Under the pieces are notes generated by a model. The model ran no database searches, was not told where the DNA came from, and worked only from the letters and a program-made list of their open reading frames with translations. A DNA stretch of 64,000 nt from Nocardia africana NBRC 100379 (lineage in GTDB: Bacteria; Actinomycetota; Actinomycetes; Mycobacteriales; Mycobacteriaceae), in assembly GCF_001612635.1 (NCBI RefSeq), contig NZ_BDAV01000011.1, positions 248,001-312,000 on the forward strand, written 5' to 3'. This document shows, in pieces, positions 34,232 through 42,269 of the stretch. Position 1 is the first letter of the stretch. Every line of letters starts with the position of its first letter. The position numbers and the translations under genes are program-made.

Positions 34232-35214
34232 CCTGGCTGGTGACAGGCGGTGGCGGATACATCGGCTCCCACGTGGTGCGAGCGCTGTGCGCGACCGGCC
34301 GGTCGGTGGTCGTACTCGACGATTTCTCCACGGGTCGTCGTGCGGCGATACCCGGCGGTGTCGCCACGGTCGCGGCGTCGATCACCGACTTCGCGGCCGT
34401 CACCGCCGTCCTGCGCGACTACGACATCACCGGAGTGGCCCACCTCGCCGGCCGGAAATCGGCGGTGGACTCGGTGGCCCATCCGCTCGAGTATTACGAG
34501 CAGAACACCGGCGGAACCCGCACCCTGCTCGCAGCGATGCGTACCACCGGTGTCGAGCATCTCGTGTTCTCCTCCAGCGCAGCGGTATACGGCTCGCAGG
34601 TCGGAAACGGGACGGTAGGCGAACAGACACCGGCGTGCCCGATAAACCCCTACGGGCGCAGCAAGCTCGCGTGTGAATGGATCGTCGCCGACGCCGCTGC
34701 GGAATTCGACACCCTGAATTCGACCGTATTGCGCTATTTCAACGTCGCGGGGGCGGGCGGCCCAGGGCTGGGTGACCGGAACGCCACCGGCTTGATACCC
34801 AATGTCCTGCAAGCGGTTTCGACCGGCCGGTCCCCGGTCGTCTTCGGTGCCGATTACCCGACGCCGGACGGATCCTGCGTTCGCGATTTCGTGCACGTGA
34901 TCGACGTCGCGAACGCGCACGTCAGCGCGGCGGAGCGGCTCGAGCACGGGCAGAGGGGCAATGCGGTGTACAACGTCGGGACAGGGTGCGGGTACTCGGT
35001 GTTCGAAATCCTCGAGGCCGTGCGCGCGGTGACGGGGAAGCGGTTCCGGTATTCGGTCGGCGACCGGCGTCCGGGTGACCCGCCGCGCGTGATCGCCGAC
35101 ATCGCGCGAATCGGTGACGAACTCGGCTGGCACGCGCGGCTCGGCCTGGCGGACATGCTGAGCAGCGAATGGAATGCACGGGTCTTGCCGCGACGCGGGA
35201 GAAGCCACGCATGA
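34228..35214 (+). CDS. galE: UDP-glucose 4-epimerase (GalE-like)
   Basis: This 328-residue extended SDR begins TGGGGYIGSHV (~5-15) and has the HLAGRKSAVDS stretch, catalytic YGRSK (Y-x3-K, ~143-147) and RYFNVAGA, all typical of GalE. It interconverts UDP-Glc/UDP-Gal or UDP-GlcNAc/UDP-GalNAc. With the deacetylase encoded next it may feed a galactosamine pathway. GTG at 34228 overlaps the membrane-protein stop. Confidence 0.87.
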   Translation: MTWLVTGGGGYIGSHVVRALCATGRSVVVLDDFSTGRRAAIPGGVATVAASITDFAAVTAVLRDYDITGVAHLAGRKSAVDSVAHPLEYYEQNTGGTRTLLAAMRTTGVEHLVFSSSAAVYGSQVGNGTVGEQTPACPINPYGRSKLACEWIVADAAAEFDTLNSTVLRYFNVAGAGGPGLGDRNATGLIPNVLQAVSTGRSPVVFGADYPTPDGSCVRDFVHVIDVANAHVSAAERLEHGQRGNAVYNVGTGCGYSVFEILEAVRAVTGKRFRYSVGDRRPGDPPRVIADIARIGDELGWHARLGLADMLSSEWNARVLPRRGRSHA

Positions 35215-35960
35215 AACGCCTCGCGTGGGCAGCGCTCGCCGGTACCGGTGCGGTGACGCTGAACGCCCTGCCGTCGGTGACCGCGATCTCCGCGGTTCGC
35301 GAGCGTCTGACTCCTCGCCTGTCCGGATACGCCGACATCGGCACGGTCGCACTGACTTTCGACGACGGCCCGGATCCGGCGTCGACGCCGGCCGTCCTGC
35401 ACGCGCTGCACACCGCCGGCGTGCACGCGACGTTCTTCCTGCTCGGATCGATGCTCGCGCGGGCACCGGCGCTCGGCGCGGAGATCGCCGCGGCGGGACA
35501 CGAAGTGGCGGTGCACGGCTGGAGCCACCGCTGCTTGCTGACGCGCGGGCCCGTAGCGACATACCGCGACATCGCCCGCGCGTACGACCTGATCGCCGAC
35601 GTGACCGGAAGCGCGCCGCGGCACTATCGACCGCCATACGGGATAGTCTCGGCCGCGGCACTCGCCACTGCCCGGCACTTGGGCCTGACGCCTGTGCTGT
35701 GGTCGGCGTCCGGCAAGGACTGGGTGCCCACCGCGACCCCCGACACGGTGGCACGCCGAGTAGTCCGCGACCTTCGCCCCGGCGCCACGATCCTGCTGCA
35801 CGACTCCGACTGCACATCCGCACCCGGCTCGTGGCGCGCGACGCTGGAGGCGATCCCGCGAATCCTGACCGAGTGCGCCGAGCGAGATCTGCTCGTCGGC
35901 TCTTTGGCCGAGCGGACGATGCACCAGCGGCGTCAGGCCGACAGCCGCGCGCGGAACTGA
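35211..35960 (+). CDS. NodB-type polysaccharide deacetylase
   Basis: This 249-residue protein has a hydrophobic N-terminus (~1-28, possible signal or anchor) and then the NodB motifs: TFDDGPD (~47-53), HGWSH metal ligands (~102-106), RPPYG (~140) and LLHDSD (~196-201). It should remove N-acetyl groups from an amino sugar, outside or at the membrane. It ends the operon and overlaps galE by ATGA. With the aminotransferase and glycosyltransferase it points to a lipid-linked or cell-wall amino-sugar. Confidence 0.87.
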   Translation: MKRLAWAALAGTGAVTLNALPSVTAISAVRERLTPRLSGYADIGTVALTFDDGPDPASTPAVLHALHTAGVHATFFLLGSMLARAPALGAEIAAAGHEVAVHGWSHRCLLTRGPVATYRDIARAYDLIADVTGSAPRHYRPPYGIVSAAALATARHLGLTPVLWSASGKDWVPTATPDTVARRVVRDLRPGATILLHDSDCTSAPGSWRATLEAIPRILTECAERDLLVGSLAERTMHQRRQADSRARN

Positions 35961-36083
35961 TCACCACCCGGACGCCCCCGGTGTCGGAGGTGGAATTCAT
36001 CCTCCCGCGGGTGTGGCCCGGGCATCACCGGGTACTGCGCCGATCGAGAGTCGTTGCGTTACATCGGTTATCAGGAGGAATGC

Positions 36084-36580
36084 ATGTCGGACCACACCCC
36101 GATCACCCCGGCCCCTGTCCAGCCCGCCACACCCGATACCGGCATCCATACCTCTGCGGCGCCGACCGCCGCCGACCATTCCCGCGTGCATCGGCTGGAA
36201 GGTCCCGCCGCCGCGGTCGGCGCGGTGGCCGCGGCGATCCTGCTGGCCACGGCCGGCGCGCTCCAGATACTGCAGGGGATCTCCGCTGTCGAAGCCGATG
36301 ACATCATCGTCGTCGGCCCGCAATACACCTATCAGTGGAACACCACCGGTTGGGGCGTGGTCCATATCATCATCGGCGCCTTGCTCGTCGCCGTGGCCGC
36401 CGCGCTGTTCACCGGCCGCACCTGGGCGCGAGCCACTGCCATCACGCTGGCCGCACTCTCGATCGTCGCCAATTTCCTGTGGCTCCCCTACAACCCGTGG
36501 TGGTCGATCCTGATCATCGCCCTCACGCCTTCCTCATCTGGGCTGTGGCCACCTGGCACCACCACCCCGGCCACGCGTAA
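36084..36580 (+). pseudogene. DUF7144-like small membrane protein, apparent frameshift near the C-terminus
   Basis: The start is clear (AGGAGGAA, ATG at 36084). About 30 Pro/Thr-rich residues precede four hydrophobic segments with family-like stretches AGALQILQGISAV, FTGRTWARA and ANFLWLPY. After WWSILIIAL the frame turns into unrelated sequence. Moving the frame by one base at 36524/36525 restores AFLIWAVATWHHHPGHA and a TAA at 36578-36580. One G (for LDAFL) seems to be missing. Function of the family is unknown. Either the gene has decayed or the base is a sequencing error. Confidence 0.75.
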
Positions 36581-36636
36581 TCGCGGGCCGTATTTCGGGG
36601 AGCACCTTCCGAACTGGGAAAACGAGCCCGTTGAGG

Positions 36637-36663
36637 TCCGGCCGCCCACACTGGGCGGCCGGA
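36637..36663. terminator. Strong hairpin between convergent genes
   Basis: Perfect 12-bp arms TCCGGCCGCCCA (36637-36648) and its complement (36652-36663) surround a 3-nt loop. It stands 56 bp after the small membrane-protein gene and 82 bp from the end of the opposing efflux-pump gene, so it may serve both. Confidence 0.65.
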
Positions 36664-36744
36664 TCGCGCTCTGCGGCAATCCACTGGGCTGGTCTCGCCG
36701 ACATCACCTTTCGATCAGCGAGCGGCCGCGTGTCGTGTGCCGAG

Positions 36745-38235
36745 TCACGGTGGCGGACTTACCGAGCGCGGTGCCGCGCCCGGTTGTTTCGGTTCCCTGA
36801 TCACGACCAGGCTGATCACCAGCGCCGCGGCGGCGAAGACGACCGCCGCGATGACCGCGGTGGACAACCCGTGCGCCAGCGCCTCGTGGACCCCGGCGCC
36901 GGAACGTTCGCGGTCGGAGCGGGCGGATTGATAAGTGGTGGTCAGGATGCCGACACCGAGGGACAGGCCGATCTGCTGGGTGGCTTGCAGCAGTCCGGAT
37001 GCCGCACCCATATCCCGCGGCTCGAGGCCACCGAGCACGGTCATATTCAGGGTGACGAACGCCAGGCTCAGGCCGGCGCCCAGCAGGATGAACGGCGCGA
37101 GAACGCCGGTGAGGTAATTGCTCGTGCCGGTGGTGGTGGTCAGCCAAACAGCTTCTGCGAGCATCAATATCACACCGGTGAGCAGAATCTGTTTGCGTCC
37201 GAACCGGGCGATGAGTTTCGGCGCCCACTTCGCCACCGCGAACTGCACGACGGCCATGGGCAGGAAGGCGAGTCCGGCGACCAGCGGGCTGAAGCCGAGC
37301 GCGTCCTGGATGTAGAGCGACAACAGGATGTAGGTGCCGGCCATGGTGGCCATCAGCAGGACGAAGGTCAGATAGGCCCCGGCCCGGACCCGGTTGCCCA
37401 GCAGGCGCAACGGCATGATCGGCTGTTCGGCGTGGCGTTCGATGAAGACGAATGCCGCCACCAGCACCACGCCGGCGACGAACGGCAGGACGGTCCCGGG
37501 CGCGGTCCACCCGTGGGTCACATTGGTCAGCGCGTAGACGATGCCGACCATGCCCAGGGTGGACACGATCGCACCGAGCAGATCGAAAGTGCCGCGGTGG
37601 CGTTCGGTTTCATCGAGGTAGCGCCGGGCCAGAAGGATGGTCGCGATGCCGATCGGCACATTGATGAAGAACACCAGGCGCCAGCTGAAGGTGGTGAGCA
37701 CACCGCCGACGATCAGGCCGAGCGTGATCCCGAGCCCGGTGACCATCGAGAAGACGCCCAGCGCCCGAGTGCGCTGCGGGCCCTCGGCGAACGTGGCCGC
37801 GATCATCGACAGCGCCGCCGGTCCGGCGAAGGCGAATCCGACGCCCTGCAGCGCTCGCGCGGCGATCAGCAGGCCGCCGTTGGGAGCGATGCCGCCCAGA
37901 ATCGAGGCCACGACCAGCAGCCCCAGGCCCCAGGAGAACATCCGGCGCCGGCCGAGGATGTCGCTGGCCCGGCCGCCCAGCAACAGCAGGCCGCCGTAGG
38001 CCAGCGAGTAGGCGCTGAAGACCCAGGCCAGCGATTGCGCCGACATCCGGAGCCCGGATTGGATCTCGGGCAGCGCGATATTGACGACATTGCTGTCCAC
38101 CGCGACCATGAGCTGGCACGTCACGATGACACCGAGCGCGATCGACAATCTGCGATTACGGGTGATGGTGGCGGGATCCGTCGGCGCGTCCGCGCCGGGA
38201 ATTCGGGTGTCGGGCTGGATATCTCGGCTGGTCAT
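36745..38235 (-). CDS. MFS multidrug exporter, DHA2 (14-helix EmrB/QacA) type
   Basis: This 496-residue transporter has about 14 hydrophobic helices. It has the DHA2 first-helix motif (VAVDSNVVNIALPEI), the MFS motif A loop GGRASDILGRRRMF (~88-101) and a motif C-like GLGITLGLIVGG. It exports drugs or toxic metabolites using the proton gradient. The divergent TetR gene is its probable regulator. The start is ATG at 38235. Confidence 0.88.
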   Translation of the reverse strand: MTSRDIQPDTRIPGADAPTDPATITRNRRLSIALGVIVTCQLMVAVDSNVVNIALPEIQSGLRMSAQSLAWVFSAYSLAYGGLLLLGGRASDILGRRRMFSWGLGLLVVASILGGIAPNGGLLIAARALQGVGFAFAGPAALSMIAATFAEGPQRTRALGVFSMVTGLGITLGLIVGGVLTTFSWRLVFFINVPIGIATILLARRYLDETERHRGTFDLLGAIVSTLGMVGIVYALTNVTHGWTAPGTVLPFVAGVVLVAAFVFIERHAEQPIMPLRLLGNRVRAGAYLTFVLLMATMAGTYILLSLYIQDALGFSPLVAGLAFLPMAVVQFAVAKWAPKLIARFGRKQILLTGVILMLAEAVWLTTTTGTSNYLTGVLAPFILLGAGLSLAFVTLNMTVLGGLEPRDMGAASGLLQATQQIGLSLGVGILTTTYQSARSDRERSGAGVHEALAHGLSTAVIAAVVFAAAALVISLVVIREPKQPGAAPRSVSPPP

Positions 38236-38264
38236 CGACAGTCCGTTCGAAGGATTCGGAGGAA

Positions 38265-38313
38265 GGTAGCGAGAGCTACCGCGCGGCGCTGCACATCGCT
38301 CTACGCTTGTAGA
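38265..38313. promoter_or_regulatory. Two inverted repeats in the MFS/TetR divergent promoter
   Basis: GGTAGC-GAGA-GCTACC lies at 38265-38280, and TCTAC-GCTT-GTAGA at 38300-38313. They fall between the exporter start (38235) and the regulator start (38372), where TetR operators usually lie. A GTCTAC half-site recurs at 38346. Confidence 0.5.
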
Positions 38314-38371
38314 CTCGAATCAGCATAGGTCTCCAGGCCAATTTCGTCTACATGTGTTGAGTGAGGTTGCG

Positions 38372-39160
38372 ATGCCGGTTCACGAATTCGAGGCGGCTCC
38401 CGCCAGTCGTGCGCAGCGCCGTCGCCAGACCAGGCAGCTGATTCTGGAGGCGGCGCGGGACCTGTTCGCCGAGCGCGGCTACATCGAGACCACCATCCGG
38501 GCCATCGCGCAGCGCGCCGATGTCGACCCGGCGCTGGTGATGCAGCATTTCGGTACCAAGAGCGCGCTTTTCGACGAGGTCGCCGGCATTCCGGTCACGC
38601 TCGACGACGCGCTCGAGGGTCCGCCCGAGGAACTGGGTGAGCGATTGCTCCGGCATGCCCTCGCCGATGTGGACCGCAAGGAGGACCGGACCATGCCGGT
38701 GCTGCGGTCGATGCTCACCCATCCCGAGGCGGCGCACGCGGTGCGCTGCGCGATCATGAATCCCGAGACCAGTCCGTGGACGCGGGTGCTGGTCGGCCCG
38801 GACGCCGAGCGGCGGTCGGTACTGATCGGCACTCTGGTACTCGGCGTGCTGATCGCCCGCTACATGGTGCACCTGCCCGGCGTGGCCGATGCGCCGGCCG
38901 AACGCCTGGTCGAACTGCTGGGCCCGTGCCTGCGCCCGCTGGTCGTCGGCGACGCCGAAACCTCGGTTGCGGGACCAGGTTCGGTTCTGGACGAGCTGGC
39001 CGAAGCGGAGGCGGCGCGCCGGGCCGCGGCGGAGCGGGTCGACGAATGCGCGTTCGCGGCGTTGGCGGCCGGTGCCTCCTACGGGGAGGTCGGCCGCCTG
39101 GTGGGCATCACCCGGCAAGCGGCGCGGAAGCGGTGGCCGCAGCGTGGAGCTGCCGAGTAG
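38372..39160 (+). CDS. TetR-family regulator with an extra C-terminal helix-turn-helix
   Basis: This 262-residue protein has a normal TetR HTH (TTIRAIAQRADVDPALVMQH, ~41-60) and ligand-binding domain. It then extends ~60 residues with AEAEAARRAAAERVDE and a second HTH-like unit SYGEVGRLVGITRQAARKRW near the C-terminus. TetR proteins are usually ~200 residues, so this tail is unusual. It likely represses the divergent DHA2 exporter. ATG at 38372 has GAGG 5 nt upstream. Confidence 0.85.
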   Translation: MPVHEFEAAPASRAQRRRQTRQLILEAARDLFAERGYIETTIRAIAQRADVDPALVMQHFGTKSALFDEVAGIPVTLDDALEGPPEELGERLLRHALADVDRKEDRTMPVLRSMLTHPEAAHAVRCAIMNPETSPWTRVLVGPDAERRSVLIGTLVLGVLIARYMVHLPGVADAPAERLVELLGPCLRPLVVGDAETSVAGPGSVLDELAEAEAARRAAAERVDECAFAALAAGASYGEVGRLVGITRQAARKRWPQRGAAE

Positions 39161-39177
39161 GCGCGGATTGCGGGTGT

Positions 39178-39252
39178 GACAACCAGTGTTGTCGTTCGGG
39201 ACAACCCAGAGCTTTTGCCGATCCGGTTGCTTCGATGACAACCTGTGTTGTC
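39178..39252. repeat. Two copies of an operator-like inverted repeat GACAAC-N4-GTTGTC
   Basis: Perfect copies lie at 39178-39193 and 39237-39252, 59 bp apart, with a lone GACAAC half-site at 39200. They follow the TetR stop and overlap the start of the P450 remnant. Their place downstream of both flanking genes is odd for an operator. Confidence 0.6.
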
Positions 39253-39423
39253 GCTTCGGTCGTGGCAACCCGAGTTCTACTGTTCTCCTCCGGGCGCGAG
39301 GATTCGCAGCCGCGGGAGTTCGACGAGGTCGCCATCGATGGGCAACGGCGGATGATGATCTATCAGGACCCGCCCCGGCACAGGTCCCTACGTCTCACTC
39401 GGCGTGAGTTGTGGCGACCATAG
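39235..39423 (+). pseudogene. Cytochrome P450 N-terminal-region remnant
   Basis: A 62-codon frame contains LLFSSGRED and then RMMIYQDPPRHRSLR, which resembles the B'-C helix region of CYP124/125-type P450s (FSS..., DPP-x-H-x-x-LR). The usual V-x-x-x-FTP continuation is missing: the frame ends a few residues later, inside the 3' end of the opposing monooxygenase gene. No haem loop is present. It is best read as a fragment of a lost P450 gene. Confidence 0.5.
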
Positions 39424-40851
39424 CGCGTGGTGATAGTGGTGCCGTAACGACGGCGGTGGCGTTGCGGGTGCGGATGCCGGCGCCGATTCCTGGTCTTCGA
39501 AGTAGAGATCGCGGCCCAGTGCGTCGACCAGCCGGGGGATGTGGTGCGCCAGGCTCTGAGTGTCGCCGATGGGGTATCCGAAGCTGAGATGTGCTGCTGC
39601 GGAGAAGATGTGGATCCGGCCGATCCATGGTGCGCGGCCGGGTGCTTTCTCGGCGAGTTGGAACCCGTCGCCCAGATAGGGCGTTCGTGCCAGGGCGGGG
39701 TCGGTGAGATCGGGATCGGGGCGGTACCGGTCGCCCCACAGCGCGATGTCCGACGCGATGCCCCGCAGTTCGGCGCGGGTGTGTGGATCGTACTGGTATC
39801 CCGTGCCGGCGATCACGAAGTCGAAAGTGTGCCTGCCGTCGGCCGCGTCGACGATCACCTGGTCGCCGGCCGGGGTTGCGGCCGACCACGGCGCGTCCAG
39901 GTGGATGCGGAAACCGGCGAAAGCGGTGGCGCGCGTGACCGATTCGAGCGGCACGCTGCGACCCGCCCGGGCGGCGAGGACTCGCTGCCGCCAGCGGGCC
40001 TCGTCACCGCGCCGGTGATAGTTGTTGCGGGCGCCGAGGTTGGCGGACGGGCCGCCGCCCGCCCCCTGCACGATGAGGTCGGACCGCCGGGTGAACAGGT
40101 GCACCTCGGCGGCACCCGCCTCGAGCGCGGTCGCCGCGGCGTCGAAGGCCGAGGCCGCGGCGCCGAGCACACCGATCGTTTTCCCGGCCAGCCGGGTGAC
40201 ATCGATGGGGTGGCCGGTGTGGGCGAGCAGGTTCGCCGGCAGTCCGGCGAGTTCGGGGGGCAGGTAGGGTCCACCCGTTCCCTCGACGCCGTTGGCCAGC
40301 ACCAGCTTTCGGGTGGTCTCCCGGATCGTCGTTTCGGTGCCGTCGGGCCGGCGCACGGTGAGGGTGAGGACGAGCCCGTCCGGTCCGGGTGCGATGTCGG
40401 TCAAACGGGTGTGGTGGCGTACCGGGACGCCGAAGTGGGTTTCGATCCACTCGAGATAGCGTGCCCAGGTCAACCGGGGAATGCGCGGCAGGCTCTCGTA
40501 GGCCTCCTCCCCGTATACCGATTCGTACCAGGCCTGGAAACTCAGTTCAGGGAAGCCGAATTCGGGCTCGGGCCACCGCTTCGGAGTGCGCAGAGCGACC
40601 ATGCGCGCGGTGGTGGTCCACACTCCCGTCGCGCCCGCCGCGGCGGCGTCGATCACCGATACGCGGGCGATACCCGCACGGCGCAGCGCGAATCCGATGC
40701 CCAGACCGGCTTGGCCTCCGCCCACCACCACGACATCGTGGTCTGCCGCCGAGGGCTGCACCCAGTTCGCCGGATCAGGACCGAAACGGCGCAGCACGCG
40801 CCTCGCGTGGAGATCGGCGGATGTATTGGATTCGGCCACAGGACAACCCAT
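39388..40851 (-). CDS. FAD-dependent NAD(P)-binding monooxygenase
   Basis: This 487-residue flavoprotein has an FAD Rossmann motif GGGQAGLGIG (~46-55), a second nucleotide motif GVLGAAASAF (~195-204) and ATG-type IAGTGYQYDP (~345). The family is flavin-containing or Baeyer-Villiger-like monooxygenases. It would oxygenate a small molecule with NADPH and O2. ATG at 40851 removes an Arg-rich upstream extension. It is divergent from the luciferase-like gene at 41363, so it may belong to the sulfur island. Confidence 0.83.
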   Translation of the reverse strand: MGCPVAESNTSADLHARRVLRRFGPDPANWVQPSAADHDVVVVGGGQAGLGIGFALRRAGIARVSVIDAAAAGATGVWTTTARMVALRTPKRWPEPEFGFPELSFQAWYESVYGEEAYESLPRIPRLTWARYLEWIETHFGVPVRHHTRLTDIAPGPDGLVLTLTVRRPDGTETTIRETTRKLVLANGVEGTGGPYLPPELAGLPANLLAHTGHPIDVTRLAGKTIGVLGAAASAFDAAATALEAGAAEVHLFTRRSDLIVQGAGGGPSANLGARNNYHRRGDEARWRQRVLAARAGRSVPLESVTRATAFAGFRIHLDAPWSAATPAGDQVIVDAADGRHTFDFVIAGTGYQYDPHTRAELRGIASDIALWGDRYRPDPDLTDPALARTPYLGDGFQLAEKAPGRAPWIGRIHIFSAAAHLSFGYPIGDTQSLAHHIPRLVDALGRDLYFEDQESAPASAPATPPPSLRHHYHHALWSPQLTPSET

Positions 40852-41362
40852 TTCACTCGGCCCGGCGGAACGATCGGGCGACTCGCACCGCCGCGCGATG
40901 GCGGCCGCCGGCGCACCAGGATGGTCACGTGACGCCCGGTGCGCCACGCGGCGACGGACCACCGCCCACCGCGTTCGACAATGTAGAGCCGGCAAGCAGC
41001 ACGCACACCAGTTTCTGTCCCGGCAAATTTAATTCCTGCTCCGCCGTGGCCGGACGATTATGGGAATAGCGTTGCCGACGCCGTCGGTGAAGGCCGGCTG
41101 GAATGACCGTGTAGATAATCTTGCCGATACCAAACGGGTGCGGATCGAAACGACCGGCATAGTCTGGGACGGACGTCCGAACCTCGAGCCTCCAAGTGGT
41201 CGGTGCGATGACAATCGAAGCGGCAGTGGGTGTTTCACCAACGGATGCTCCGGCGGCCGTTACGGTGCCACGGGAATCCTGCGGGCGCTCCCGACATGTC
41301 CGTCCGGTGTTTTCCGGGCCGTGGAAATTGCCGATGACCGCGACGAAGAAAGGTCATGTGCC
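40852..41362. promoter_or_regulatory. 511-bp divergent intergenic region with shared promoter module
   Basis: No gene is evident. A module running from GTGTAG (41109) through ATCT and GCCGAT to GACCGGC and a TAGTCT -10-like element (41160-41165) recurs with the same spacing upstream of the importer operon at 43603. The ribosome-binding site for the gene at 41363 is GAAAGG at 41348. Confidence 0.55.
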
Positions 41363-42247
41363 ATGACCCGTCACACTATTGTCGGCGCCGCCCTGGACGG
41401 GGCACAGGTGGCAGCCGTCTTCGATCGAGCAGGCGCCGGGCCGAAGAAATTCGGCGCGCTGCTGGACGATTCGGGAATCGATTTCGTCGTGTTGCGGCCG
41501 GACTCCGCGACCGTGCGATTCGATCCCTCGGTCGCCGCCGCGGTTTTGGCTCGCCATACGCGGTCGGTGGGACTGGTGGTGGCCGCTGCCCCGCTGCGCG
41601 ACCATCCCTACAACCTGGCCCGGCGGCTGGGCTCGATCGACCACGCCAGCGGTGGCCGGGTCGGCTGGCTGGTGCTGCTCGGCGATCCGGCGGCCGCCGA
41701 CGGGCGCAGTGTGTGGACCTCGGCGCCGCGTGGCGATGTCCCGGCCGACGCCGTGCGGGCAGTCCGTGAACTGTGGGAGAGCTGGCCGGCGGATGCCGTC
41801 GTGGACGACCGCGAACGCGGTGTCTTCGCCGAGTCCGCGCGCATTCGATATGTGGATCACGCAGGCGCGCACAGTATTACCGGACCGTTGAACATTCCGG
41901 AACCACCACAGGTCAAACCGCCCGTCTTCGCCGAATCCCCGGTCCCCGGCGAATACCGCGACCTCGCCGGGCTCGCCGACGTCGTGTTCGCCCCGGCGGG
42001 CACGGCGGTGCGCGGCCCGGTGTTGCGATGGGCCGCCGCCGAGGCCCCAGTATCGCCGGCCGCCGAGGCCGCCGGCGTCGTGATCGCCGGGGAGGGGACA
42101 CCCGCAGCCATCGTGGCCGCAGCCGCCCGGCATGTCACGGCGAGCGCCGTGCCACCGGCCGGCACCACACTGCGTGCGCGCCTGGGTCTTCCGGCGCCCG
42201 ATCCGGTGCTCCCGAGTAACGCGCGCAGCGCCTTTCCCGCCGCTTGA
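41363..42247 (+). CDS. Luciferase-like (LLM) flavin-dependent oxidoreductase, short form
   Basis: This 294-residue protein follows the bacterial luciferase-like TIM barrel in its first two thirds: ARRLGSIDHASGGRVGWLVL (~85-104), where longer relatives read GWNVVTT, and later GPLNIPEPPQ. It is ~140 residues shorter than the NtaA/DszA-type proteins nearby and lacks their C-terminal helical part. It may be a diverged or partly redundant monooxygenase subunit. ATG at 41363 follows GAAAGG. It begins a + strand run with the full-length paralogue 22 bp downstream. Confidence 0.72.
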   Translation: MTRHTIVGAALDGAQVAAVFDRAGAGPKKFGALLDDSGIDFVVLRPDSATVRFDPSVAAAVLARHTRSVGLVVAAAPLRDHPYNLARRLGSIDHASGGRVGWLVLLGDPAAADGRSVWTSAPRGDVPADAVRAVRELWESWPADAVVDDRERGVFAESARIRYVDHAGAHSITGPLNIPEPPQVKPPVFAESPVPGEYRDLAGLADVVFAPAGTAVRGPVLRWAAAEAPVSPAAEAAGVVIAGEGTPAAIVAAAARHVTASAVPPAGTTLRARLGLPAPDPVLPSNARSAFPAA

Positions 42248-42269
42248 TCCGGATCGACGAGGAGATTTC

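Noticed and set aside
36631..38328. A 565-codon open frame on the + strand
   Set aside because: It is antisense to the DHA2 exporter and consists mostly of Gln/His/Arg/Glu-rich sequence.
39178..39252. CRISPR-like or iteron array
   Set aside because: There are only two copies, each palindromic, with no spacer regularity or replication gene.
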